Source of the DNA: Candidatus Poribacteria bacterium
Lineage (GTDB): Bacteria; Poribacteria; WGA-4E; WGA-3G
Length of the DNA stretch: 7,670 bases
NCBI GenBank assembly: GCA_009835515.1
Contig: VXXH01000274.1
Location: 1-7,670 of the forward strand
Direction: 5' to 3'
Positions within the stretch are counted from its first letter, which is position 1. Every line of letters starts with the position of its first letter. The notes under the pieces are model-generated. The model ran no database searches, was not told the DNA's origin, and saw only the letters and a list, made by a program, of their open reading frames with translations. Below, in pieces: positions 1 to 6,622 of this stretch. The translations under genes were made by a program, and so were the position numbers.

Positions 1-435
1 TATAGGTATTCAGACTGTTTGAGAGTGCCCAATTAATTAGAGGTTTTACTATAAACCGAAGCGAAAACACAAGGCTACACGCTCGCCGAGGTGCCACCGT
101 CATTACACGCGGGTTGAGTCCTGTAGGTTGGGTTGAACGGAACTGAGAAGGCGAATGTGTTGTTCCAAATACCAATAAAACCCAACATACCGTCGTATAC
201 GCTCAAGAACGCCGTGAAACCCAACTTCACACCTTCAGAGTCTCGGAAACGGCAAAAGCGTTGGGTTTCACGCGGTCTCTGTTTGATGTAGTATGTATCG
301 GGAGAACTTCGTTTTTTTATTTTTTTTTCGTGGTTTTATAGAGTCCGTTCAACCCAACCTACAATGCTGGGTAGAGAAAATCAAATGCCCTTTGGTCTCA
401 CTGGAAAAAGATTGACTTTTGATAAGGAATAGGAT
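1..435. other. Non-coding region upstream of the sulfatase gene
   Basis: No recognisable gene lies here. One + strand frame is open from 6 to a TGA at 144-146 (46 codons) after a TAG at 3-5. It has no clear start, ribosome binding site or familiar domain, so I do not call it a gene. The right part (122-363) is a nested palindromic element described separately. A T-rich tract (seven T at 312-318, an A, nine T at 320-328) lies inside the element. It is not directly preceded by a stable hairpin, so I do not call a terminator. The last 25 bases carry the promoter-like sequence of the sulfatase gene. Confidence 0.7.
122..363. repeat. Nested palindromic intergenic element (GTTGGG/CCCAAC family)
   Basis: A perfect 20-base inverted repeat bounds the element: TGTAGGTTGGGTTGAACGGA at 122-141 and its exact reverse complement at 344-363. 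Inside it a second perfect 13-base pair of arms, CGTGAAACCCAAC at 213-225 and its complement at 260-272, surrounds a 34-base loop. The core hexamer CCCAAC or its complement occurs five times (127-132, 181-186, 220-225, 260-265, 353-358). There is no transposase and I see no clear target-site duplication. The architecture resembles a non-autonomous mobile element (MITE-like) or a cluster of REP-type palindromes. I associate such GTTGGGTT repeats with Poribacteria intergenic regions, but that link is from memory and not shown by the window. Confidence 0.7.
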
Positions 436-440
436 ATGAT
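412..440 (+). promoter_or_regulatory. Sigma-70-like promoter overlapping the sulfatase ATG
   Basis: TTGACT at 412-417 is followed by a 17-base spacer and TATGAT at 435-440. These are near-consensus -35 and -10 boxes at ideal spacing. The -10 box covers the ATG at 436-438, so transcription from this promoter would begin near 447, downstream of that ATG. This fits translation from the TTG at 472 better than from the ATG. It is a sequence match only, and promoter preferences of this organism are unknown. Confidence 0.4.
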
Positions 441-1869
441 AGGGAAAATCGCAAAGTTAAAGGAGCCACAATTGAGCAGACCAAATATCCTATTTATCAT
501 GTCCGACGACCACGCTTCACACGCTATCAGCAGTTATGGGAGTCGGATTAACCAAACACCACACCTTGATCGTATCGCAGATGGTGGTATGATTCTCCAT
601 AACTGTTTCTGTGTCAATTCCATCTGCACACCGAGCCGCGCGAACATTCTGACCGGCAAACACAGCCATCTCAACGGTGTCAAGAACATAGGCGATCATT
701 TTGACGGCAGAATACCGAATGTCGCGAAGATGCTACAGGCGGATGGCTACCAAACCGCGATGGTCGGTAAATGGCACCTCGGACACGGCGGTGATGCCGA
801 CCCAACAGGATTCGACTATTGGAACGTGCTGCCTGGGCAAGGCCTCTATCACGATCCAGTCATGATTGAACCCGATGGTCGGAAAACCCACAAAGGCTAT
901 ACCACCGACATCATCACCGATTTCTCATTGGAATGGCTGCGGCATCGCGACAGGGATAATCCTTTCTTCATGATGTGTCACCACAAGGCACCCCACCGTC
1001 CATGGGACTCCGATGAAAAGCACGCCGACATGTTCGAGGACGGCGATGTTCCGATGCCGGATAACTTTTTCGATGACTACGCCAACCGTTCAAACGCCGC
1101 AAAGGAAGCGAAGATGCGGGTCTTCGGCCACATGACCGAAAGGGACCTCAAGATTGATAAACTCGGTCCACCGCCCGAAGGGTTGTCAGAAGAAGAGATG
1201 GCAAATTGGAATTATCAGCGATATATCAAGGAGTATCTCCGCTGCGTCGCCTCAATTGACGACAATGTTGGACGGATGCTTGATTACCTCGATGAAGACG
1301 GCATCGCAGACGACACGCTCGTGATTTATACCTCTGACCAAGGCTTCTTCTTAGGCGACCACGGTTGGTATGACAAGCGGTTTATGTATGAAGAATCGTT
1401 ACGAATGCCTTTCCTCGTCCGCTATCCGCGCGAGATTCAACCCGGCAGTTCATCGGATGCCATGTCGTTAAACATAGATTTCGCAGAGACTTGGCTCGAC
1501 TACGCAGGCGTATCAATTCCTGATGACATGCAAGGCACGAGTCTACGGCCAATCCTCAATGGCGAGACACCCGACGATTGGCGAACGTCCATGTACTACC
1601 GCTACTGGATGCACCTCGCGCACCACTACGTTCCCGCGCACTATGGAATACGGACGGATCGCTATAAACTCATCTACTACTACGGCGAGGCGCTCGGCAC
1701 AACCGGATCCCTCGATGAATCGAAAGCACCGGAATGGGAACTTTTCGATCTGGAGAAAGATCCGAATGAGATGTGCAGTGTCTACGACGACCCAGCGTAC
1801 GCAGATATTGTCACCGAATTGACGCAAGAACTATATCGACTCAAAGCAGAAGCAGGAGACGAAGAGTAG
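436..1869 (+). CDS. Formylglycine-dependent S1-family sulfatase (arylsulfatase / N-acetylglucosamine-6-sulfatase type)
   Basis: This enzyme is predicted to hydrolyse sulfate esters (or N-sulfate) on a glycan. Visible motifs, numbered from the ATG, are the metal-binding Asp pair in NILFIMSDDH (D24, D25); the sulfatase signature C-T-P-S-R at 64-68, whose Cys64 should be converted to formylglycine; GKWHLG at 111-116; HHKAPHRPW at 182-190; and SDQGFFLGDHGWYDKR at 300-315 (D301, Q302 metal ligands, K314). The C-terminal part (about 385-470, including GIRTDRYKLIYY and ELFDLEKDPNE) matches the usual C-terminal sulfatase subdomain. Length (477 aa, or 465 from the TTG at 472) is normal. No signal peptide is seen, so a cytoplasmic location is likely unless it is exported in another way. 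An anaerobic or aerobic formylglycine-generating enzyme would be needed and is not in the window. The precise substrate cannot be read from the sequence. The gene ends in TAG, followed at once by an inverted repeat. Confidence 0.93.
   Translation: MIGKIAKLKEPQLSRPNILFIMSDDHASHAISSYGSRINQTPHLDRIADGGMILHNCFCVNSICTPSRANILTGKHSHLNGVKNIGDHFDGRIPNVAKMLQADGYQTAMVGKWHLGHGGDADPTGFDYWNVLPGQGLYHDPVMIEPDGRKTHKGYTTDIITDFSLEWLRHRDRDNPFFMMCHHKAPHRPWDSDEKHADMFEDGDVPMPDNFFDDYANRSNAAKEAKMRVFGHMTERDLKIDKLGPPPEGLSEEEMANWNYQRYIKEYLRCVASIDDNVGRMLDYLDEDGIADDTLVIYTSDQGFFLGDHGWYDKRFMYEESLRMPFLVRYPREIQPGSSSDAMSLNIDFAETWLDYAGVSIPDDMQGTSLRPILNGETPDDWRTSMYYRYWMHLAHHYVPAHYGIRTDRYKLIYYYGEALGTTGSLDESKAPEWELFDLEKDPNEMCSVYDDPAYADIVTELTQELYRLKAEAGDEE
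460..465 (+). promoter_or_regulatory. Ribosome binding site for an alternative TTG start of the sulfatase
   Basis: AAGGAG lies six bases before an in-frame TTG at 472-474. Starting there gives a protein beginning M-SRPNILFIMSDDH, the short N-terminus usual for this sulfatase type. The upstream ATG at 436 also has a possible site, AAGGA at 424-428, seven bases away. The two starts therefore compete, and the promoter position favours the TTG. Confidence 0.45.
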
Positions 1870-1960
1870 TTTTCGGTTATCAGTTGTCAGTTTTCGGTTA
1901 AGAAAGAGTTGGTTAAGTCAAAACCCTTTTACTGATAACCGAAAACCGATGACCGAAAAC
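1870..1960. repeat. Inverted repeat of TTTTCGGTTATCAGT units between sulfatase and uxuA
   Basis: TTTTCGGTTATCAGT at 1870-1884, starting on the base after the sulfatase stop codon, is matched by its exact complement at 1931-1945 (15 pairs, 46-base loop). A second shorter motif GTTTTCGGT at 1890-1898 is complementary to both 1938-1946 and 1952-1960, so alternative pairings compete. No T-run follows the right arm, so it is not a standard intrinsic terminator. It could still slow or end transcription or stabilise the mRNA 3' end. It looks like an interspersed repeat that has filled almost the whole spacer. Confidence 0.75.
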
Positions 1961-1982
1961 CCTTAAAAAATGGAGGCACAAA

Positions 1983-3002
1983 ATGGCAACTCAGACCCCT
2001 TTGGACAACATTGAACCCGGAATGAAAGTTACAGCACAGATGTCGCCGGAACCGAGTGAGGCAGACCTGCAGCTCGCTAAGCAGATGGATGTCGAATATG
2101 TTGTCCTCTGGACGAACGGCGAAAATGCGAATTACGACTATTTCATGAGTCGCCGCGAGATTTTTGAGAACGCGGGGCTCAAGATTTACGGGTTTGGCAA
2201 TAGCGATGTCCACAACCAAGACGGAATAGTGCTTAACTTAGAGAATCGCGACGCGAAAGTCGAACAGTACAAGCGTTACATCCGTGATCTTGGTAGAGCA
2301 GGAATCCCGTATACCACTTATGCACACATGGGTAACGGTATCTGGAGTACTGAACGCGAGACCACCCGCGGCGGCGCAAGTGCAAGGGCATTCAATCTTG
2401 AGGCTGCCGATGTGGGACACTGGGGCGGTAAAAAATATGGGATGCCGCTCTCACACGGACGCGAATACAGCGAAGAGGAACTCTGGGACAACTACACGTA
2501 TTTCATCAAGCAGGCAGCACCGGTCGCTGAGGAAGCCGGTGTGATGATTGGCATCCACCCCGATGACCCGCCTGCAGTGCATCTCGCAGGAATTCCGAGG
2601 TGTATCTTCAGTAGTTTTGAAGGCTACAAGCGCGCCCTCGAAATCGCTGACAGCCCGAATGTCGGCATGTGTTTCTGTGTCGGGTGTTGGTTAGAAGGCG
2701 GCGAACTCATGGGCAAAGATGTCATCGAATCCATACGCTATTTTGGTGAACGGAACAAGATTTTCAAAGTCCACTTCCGCAACGTCGATCAGCCACTCCC
2801 GCACTTCGTTGAGACCTTCGTTGACAACGGCTATCAGGACATGTATCACGTGGCAAAAGCACTCCGCGAAGTGGATTTCAACGGTGTGCTGATTCCCGAC
2901 CATATCCCATCAATGGGCGGTGACGGTCGTATCGGAACAGCATACACGATCGCCTACATGAACGCCTTGGTGAAGCGCGCCAATGAGGAGGTCGCTGCGT
3001 GA
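1983..3002 (+). CDS. uxuA: Mannonate dehydratase
   Basis: The product is predicted to dehydrate D-mannonate to 2-keto-3-deoxy-D-gluconate (EC 4.2.1.8), a cytoplasmic step in hexuronate breakdown. It is a TIM-barrel metal (Mn2+) enzyme. Conserved segments typical of UxuA are GIHPDDPP at 190-197 (H192), FSSFEGYKRALEIADSPNVG at 209-228, MCFCVGCWLEGGELMGKD at 229-246 (C230 or C232), KVHFRNV at 262-268 (H264), LPHFVETF at 272-279, and IPDHIPSMGGD at 304-314 (D306, H307), with Y321 and Y325 beyond. The His, Cys, His and Asp set agrees with the known metal ligands of the family. At 339 aa it is shorter than the E. coli enzyme (394 aa), mainly in connecting regions. GGAGG at 1972-1976, six bases before the ATG, supports the start. 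The 3' end overlaps the next gene. An uncharacterised sugar-acid dehydratase of the same superfamily is the main alternative. Confidence 0.87.
   Translation: MATQTPLDNIEPGMKVTAQMSPEPSEADLQLAKQMDVEYVVLWTNGENANYDYFMSRREIFENAGLKIYGFGNSDVHNQDGIVLNLENRDAKVEQYKRYIRDLGRAGIPYTTYAHMGNGIWSTERETTRGGASARAFNLEAADVGHWGGKKYGMPLSHGREYSEEELWDNYTYFIKQAAPVAEEAGVMIGIHPDDPPAVHLAGIPRCIFSSFEGYKRALEIADSPNVGMCFCVGCWLEGGELMGKDVIESIRYFGERNKIFKVHFRNVDQPLPHFVETFVDNGYQDMYHVAKALREVDFNGVLIPDHIPSMGGDGRIGTAYTIAYMNALVKRANEEVAA
2986..2991 (+). promoter_or_regulatory. Ribosome binding site deciding the GTG start of the WD40 gene
   Basis: A full AGGAGG lies inside the last codons of uxuA, seven bases before the GTG at 2999-3001. 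No other start with a comparable site is found in this frame before residue 45. The GTG shares GTGA with the uxuA stop (TGA, 3000-3002), an arrangement typical of translational coupling. Confidence 0.7.
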
Positions 3003-5086
3003 GGAAGTTGGTATCTGCAAGTTCACGCGAGATTGTAGCTGAGAGAAAAAATCAGAGATACGTAACAGAAAGGAAACCTCTTTGTGAGGACCTCACTATT
3101 TTTTCGGTCCTGATATTTTTGAGTGTTTCAATGTTTCTGTACGTGCCAGACCTCGTTGCTGAGTATGCGGCGCACATGCAGTGGAATTTACCTGAAAATG
3201 CGAAAGCGCGCCTCGGCAAAGGCGGTCTCAGCGGTGATATAGCGTATTCCCCGGATGGCACTTTGTTTGCGGTTGTGAGTTTTATCGGTATCTGGCTCTA
3301 TGATGCAGAGACTGGCGAGGAACAGGCTGTTTTTATTGCGGATGAAAACGATGTTGCGGGCATCGCGTTTAGTCCGGATGGTGCGAAACTTGCCATTGCG
3401 CTTTTCAAACATAACTTTGTACAGTTATGGGATGTTGAGACTGGTTTGATTGAAACCACCTTTTTGGGATATGGGGGAGGCACTACTTGCGTTGCGTTTA
3501 GTCCGGATGGTGCGAAGCTTATTTGTGGGAGTTGGGGCGGCACTGTGCAGTTATGGGATGTCAGCACTCGCGAAATTATTGAGACACTCATCATAGGGGA
3601 TAATGGTGAGGCACACACGGAAGGGACTCGTGCTGTTACCACCGTATCATTTAGTCCGGATGGTACGCTGCTTGCCGTGGGTAGTAACGATGGCACTGTA
3701 CAGTTGTGGGATGTCGGTACCCGCGAACCTACCGCAACCCTTCAGCATGATAGTAGTATTATGAGTGTAGTGTTCAATCCGGATGGTAATATCCTTGCCG
3801 TGGGTAGTGAAGATGGCAAAGTGAGTTTGTGGGATATGAGAAAAGGTGTGTTGAAATCTGATTTTGTGGCACACCAAAGGGTCTCCAGCCTTGCGTTTAG
3901 TCCGGATGGAAAGACGCTTGCGAGCGGAGGGAGTCGGTTTATAAGCGATAAAGATAGGGTGCGGTTATGGGATGTTGCGAGTGGCGAACTGAAATCTAAC
4001 CTTATAGGACATACTGACGATGTTGATAGCATTGTGTTCAGTCCGGATGGTACAACACTTGTGAGTAGTAGTCGTGCGGGCAACATCGTGCGTTTTTTTG
4101 ATGTTGCGAGTGGCGAATTGAAATTCAACCTTACAGGATATTTCAGCAGTATCGATAACATTATCTTTAGTCCTGATGGACAAACGCTTGTGAGTAGCAG
4201 TGGTACCGAAGGGCGAGATGCGACTGTGCAGTTGTGGGATGTCGGCACCGGTACGCCGAAAGCTCACCTTTCGGCATGTAAGCAGATCGTTTACAATGCG
4301 TCGGTACCGGGAGGTGTTCCACTTGTTGGGTGCTTCAATTCGGAAACAGGGTTAGAGTTGTATGATGTCGTCACTGGCGATCTGAAAACAACGTTCTCGG
4401 AGTCGGAATGGGTTCTGAGCGTTGCCTTGAGTCCGGACAGTAAAATCCTCGCGACTGCCAGTGGTTTGGGAGACAGTACAGTGCGGTTATGGGATGTTGA
4501 GACCGGTACCCTCACAACAGGGCTTTGGCATAAAGAAGTTGTTAATGGCGTGGTATTCAGTCCGGATAACACGAAACTTGCGATCAGAAGTTGGGACGGA
4601 AACGTCGTGTATTTGTGGGATAGCAACACCCATCAGCCTATCGGGACACTCAAACAGAGGACCCGTCTCGTGAGCATGGTGTTCAGTCCAGATGGTAGGA
4701 CACTTGTTTGTAGCAGTGTAAACAGCATGGTGTATTTGTGGGATGTCGGCACCCGCGAGCTTATCAGAACCCTTCAGCAGGATAATAGTAGCATACATGA
4801 TGATAGTATCATAAGTGTAGCGTTCAGTCCAGATGGCAGGACGCTTGCTTGTGGTACTGACTACAACGGTATATCTCTATGGAATGTTGAGAGCGGCACG
4901 TTAAAGTCGACATTCGTCGGACAGGGTTATGTCAAGAGTGTCGTATTCAGTCCTGATGGCAGTCTACTTGCGAGTGGTAGTGATGATGGGACGATACTTT
5001 TCTGGGAACTTGTGCCTGAATTCGGAAAACAAACGCCGTTGCCAGCGGATGTCAACGAAGATGGCGCGGTTAACATTCAAGACTGA
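2999..5086 (+). CDS. Membrane-anchored or secreted WD40-repeat protein with truncated dockerin-like C-terminus
   Basis: This 695-aa protein has a basic N-terminus, one hydrophobic segment (about 32-53) and then 14 WD40 units to about residue 670. Each unit carries an FSPDG-type turn and an LWDV-type end; WD ends lie near residues 100, 144, 186, 237, 278, 324, 367, 413, 455, 498, 540, 581, 628 and 669. Fourteen units fit two seven-bladed beta-propellers, a fold used for protein or ligand binding and not catalysis. The hydrophobic segment suggests an uncleaved anchor or a signal peptide with an unusually long n-region, placing the propellers outside the cytoplasm. After a short linker comes DVNEDGAVNIQD (684-695), the first calcium-binding loop of a dockerin-like domain. 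A TGA stop follows immediately, although the same frame continues with the rest of that domain to 5212. Codon third positions look richer in T and A than in uxuA and the next gene. The partner and role are unknown. Confidence 0.88.
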   Translation: MRKLVSASSREIVAERKNQRYVTERKPLCEDLTIFSVLIFLSVSMFLYVPDLVAEYAAHMQWNLPENAKARLGKGGLSGDIAYSPDGTLFAVVSFIGIWLYDAETGEEQAVFIADENDVAGIAFSPDGAKLAIALFKHNFVQLWDVETGLIETTFLGYGGGTTCVAFSPDGAKLICGSWGGTVQLWDVSTREIIETLIIGDNGEAHTEGTRAVTTVSFSPDGTLLAVGSNDGTVQLWDVGTREPTATLQHDSSIMSVVFNPDGNILAVGSEDGKVSLWDMRKGVLKSDFVAHQRVSSLAFSPDGKTLASGGSRFISDKDRVRLWDVASGELKSNLIGHTDDVDSIVFSPDGTTLVSSSRAGNIVRFFDVASGELKFNLTGYFSSIDNIIFSPDGQTLVSSSGTEGRDATVQLWDVGTGTPKAHLSACKQIVYNASVPGGVPLVGCFNSETGLELYDVVTGDLKTTFSESEWVLSVALSPDSKILATASGLGDSTVRLWDVETGTLTTGLWHKEVVNGVVFSPDNTKLAIRSWDGNVVYLWDSNTHQPIGTLKQRTRLVSMVFSPDGRTLVCSSVNSMVYLWDVGTRELIRTLQQDNSSIHDDSIISVAFSPDGRTLACGTDYNGISLWNVESGTLKSTFVGQGYVKSVVFSPDGSLLASGSDDGTILFWELVPEFGKQTPLPADVNEDGAVNIQD
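3239..5008 (+). repeat. Tandem WD40-blade repeats within the gene
   Basis: The coding DNA repeats at roughly 120-150 bases. Similarity is visible at the base level: GCGTTTAGTCCGGATGGTGC with its following GAA occurs exactly at 3365-3387 and 3494-3516, and GATGTTGCGAGTGGCGAA occurs at 3971-3988 and 4100-4117, where the flanking codons also match (DVASGELK...NL.G). Blades 6 and 7 therefore look like a fairly recent duplication. The regular spacing comes from protein repeats. Confidence 0.85.
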
Positions 5087-5212
5087 ATGCTTGTCGCATC
5101 GCAACTCGGTCAAACAGGCAAAAGCGAAACGGATGTCAACGCGGGTGGTGTTGTTAACTTTCAGGACCTCGTTTTAGTCGCGATCGCACTCGGAGAGACA
5201 GCGAAGGCGTAA
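5048..5212 (+). pseudogene. Dockerin-like domain interrupted by an in-frame TGA
   Basis: In the WD40 frame the sequence reads DVNEDGAVNIQD, then TGA (5084-5086), then MLVASQLGQTG, KSETDVNAGGVVNFQD, LVLVAIALGETAKA and a TAA at 5210-5212. Read across the stop, this is a complete type I dockerin-like domain with two Ca-binding loops and two helices; the expected helix after the first loop begins L-V-L-V-A, and the TGA takes the place of its first Leu. The second loop has Gly instead of Asp at the fifth position (DVNAGG). The restored end lies eight bases before the next gene's ATG, a natural operon spacing. Possible explanations are a recent nonsense mutation, a sequencing error or stop-codon readthrough. 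An ATG directly after the TGA (5087-5089) could in principle allow re-initiation of a 41-aa piece. Confidence 0.75.
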
Positions 5213-5220
5213 AGGAACCG

Positions 5221-6618
5221 ATGAAACAATCAAATGCTTCTATGCAATCTTACAGCACCGTGAGAAAAACAGCGACAAATATTATCTCCGGACTTTTCCA
5301 ATTACTAACACTAACCCTCGCGTTGGCAAGTCTGGCAGATACAGGTACGCCGGGATGGCCTGATTTCCTCGGTCCTACGCGAAACAGCAAATCGCAAGAA
5401 AAGATAGACATCCGTCCATGGGGAAAAGCGGGGCCGCCGGTCGTCTGGCACAAGCAGATCGGCACCAGTTACGGTGCGCCTACTGTCGCCAATGGGTGCC
5501 TGTTTATCTTCGCGCGCCACCGTAATATGGCGCGTCTCACCTGCATGGAAAGCACAACTGGCAATGAGCTCTGGCGTTATGAATACCCTACTGCCTATGA
5601 AGATATGTACGGTTACAACAACGGACCCCGGTGCTGTCCGGTCATTGACGAAGACCGCGTCTATATCTTCGGGGCAGACGGGATACTACACTGTGTTCGC
5701 GTTTCGGATGGTAAAGGTTTGTGGAAAATTGACACGATGGCGCAGTTTCACGTCGTCCAAAACTTTTTCGGGGTCGCTTCAGCACCGGCTGTCGAAGGTG
5801 AGCTGCTCATCGTCCAGATTGGCGGCTCACCACCGGGCAGCCCGAAGGATATTTGGGGCGCGAACGGCAGCCCCGATCCAAACGGGAGTGGTATTGTCGC
5901 CTTTAACAAGCACACCGGCGAAGTCGTCTACCAAATCGCAGATGAACTCGCGAGTTACGCGAGTCCTATCTTTACAACGATTGATGATAGACGTTGGGGG
6001 TTCGCCTTCCTACGCGGTGGACTCGTCGGCTTTGAACCGGCATCAGGCGCAATTGATTTCCACTATCCGTGGCGGCATTCCAAAATTGAATCCGTCAACG
6101 CTTCGAGTCCGGTCATTGCCGACGATTTCGTCTTTATTAGCGAGTCCTATGGCATTGGTAGTTCAGTACTCAAGGTGCGTCCGGGCAGCTACGAGGTCGT
6201 TTGGAAAGATCGCGCGACGCGCAGGAACAAGTCCATGGAGTTGCACTGGAACACCGCAATCCACCATGAGGGTTACCTCTATGCCTGTAGTGGGCAACGT
6301 CCCAACGGTGCGGAACTCCGCTGTCTGGAACTCAAAACAGGTAAGGTCAGGTGGTCGCAACGCGTTGATGAACGTGCCTCGCTGCTTTGGGTGAACAACT
6401 ACTTTATTTATCTCGGTGAGTACGGACGTTTGATGCTCCTTAAATGCACGCCTGAGAAATTAGAGGTAATTTCTCAGGTGTCCTCACTGAGAGATAAAAA
6501 CGGTCGCCAGTTAGTGAAATATCCTGCTTGGGCAGCCCCTGTATTAGTAGATGGTTATCTCTATATCCGTGGCAAAGATCGCCTTGTATGTTTCGATCTG
6601 CGTTCAGGCACCGATTAA
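5221..6618 (+). CDS. Secreted PQQ-like beta-propeller protein
   Basis: The N-terminus has basic residues (K2, R15, K16), a hydrophobic core (about 21-38) and a plausible signal peptidase site after S-L-A at 37-39, so export is likely. The mature protein begins near GWPDFLGPTRNS, an opening common in planctomycete and poribacterial proteins annotated as 'PQQ-binding-like beta-propeller repeat'. About eight blades follow, each with a hydrophobic strand and a turn such as DGKGLWKI (163-170), HTGEVVYQI (231-239), KTGKVRWSQ (372-380) and a final RLVCFDLRSG (454-463). Catalytic residues of quinoprotein alcohol dehydrogenases are not evident, so the role is probably structural or binding, with enzyme activity unproven. 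Two adjacent cysteines occur at 138-139. AAGGA at 5212-5216 is only four bases from the ATG, a short spacing; Met8 is an alternative start. The preceding frame (if read through) ends eight bases upstream, so the gene probably belongs to the same operon. Confidence 0.85.
   Translation: MKQSNASMQSYSTVRKTATNIISGLFQLLTLTLALASLADTGTPGWPDFLGPTRNSKSQEKIDIRPWGKAGPPVVWHKQIGTSYGAPTVANGCLFIFARHRNMARLTCMESTTGNELWRYEYPTAYEDMYGYNNGPRCCPVIDEDRVYIFGADGILHCVRVSDGKGLWKIDTMAQFHVVQNFFGVASAPAVEGELLIVQIGGSPPGSPKDIWGANGSPDPNGSGIVAFNKHTGEVVYQIADELASYASPIFTTIDDRRWGFAFLRGGLVGFEPASGAIDFHYPWRHSKIESVNASSPVIADDFVFISESYGIGSSVLKVRPGSYEVVWKDRATRRNKSMELHWNTAIHHEGYLYACSGQRPNGAELRCLELKTGKVRWSQRVDERASLLWVNNYFIYLGEYGRLMLLKCTPEKLEVISQVSSLRDKNGRQLVKYPAWAAPVLVDGYLYIRGKDRLVCFDLRSGTD
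6448..6481 (+). repeat. Hairpin inside the PQQ-like coding sequence
   Basis: CCTGAGAAATTA at 6451-6462 and its exact complement TAATTTCTCAGG at 6467-6478 enclose a four-base loop (GAGG). The stem extends to 15 pairs with one G-U at 6450/6479. It encodes residues 411-420 (PEKLEVISQV), a peptide that fits the propeller, so the frame is not disturbed. There is no T-run after it, so it is not a normal terminator. Confidence 0.7.
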
Positions 6619-6622
6619 ATCG

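Noticed and set aside
6..146. 46-codon open frame at the left edge as the end of an upstream gene
   Set aside because: It is preceded by a stop at 3-5, has no start or binding site, and runs into the palindromic element.
260..330. Intrinsic terminator using the T-rich tract at 312-328
   Set aside because: The nearest stable stem ends at 272, about 40 bases before the T-run, so the required adjacency is missing.
3298..4629. Antisense open frames of 112 to 168 codons opposite the WD40 gene (3298-3696, 3742-4248, 4291-4629)
   Set aside because: They mirror the repeated WD40 codons, giving recurring SGLN and TSHN patterns, and have no independent domain or start signals.
3239..5008. Regularly spaced repeats resembling a CRISPR array
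   Set aside because: The period is over 100 bases, repeats are imperfect and in frame, and they encode WD40 blades.
5084..5086. TGA recoded as an amino acid (selenocysteine or an alternative genetic code)
   Set aside because: uxuA ends in TGA just where the family should end and no other in-frame TGA occurs; the expected residue here is Leu, not Cys or Sec, and I see no clear selenocysteine stem-loop.
5474..6394. A 306-codon open frame overlapping the PQQ-like gene in another + frame
   Set aside because: Its product is Ser/Arg-rich low-quality sequence with no recognisable domain, while the overlapping frame encodes a clear signal peptide and propeller.
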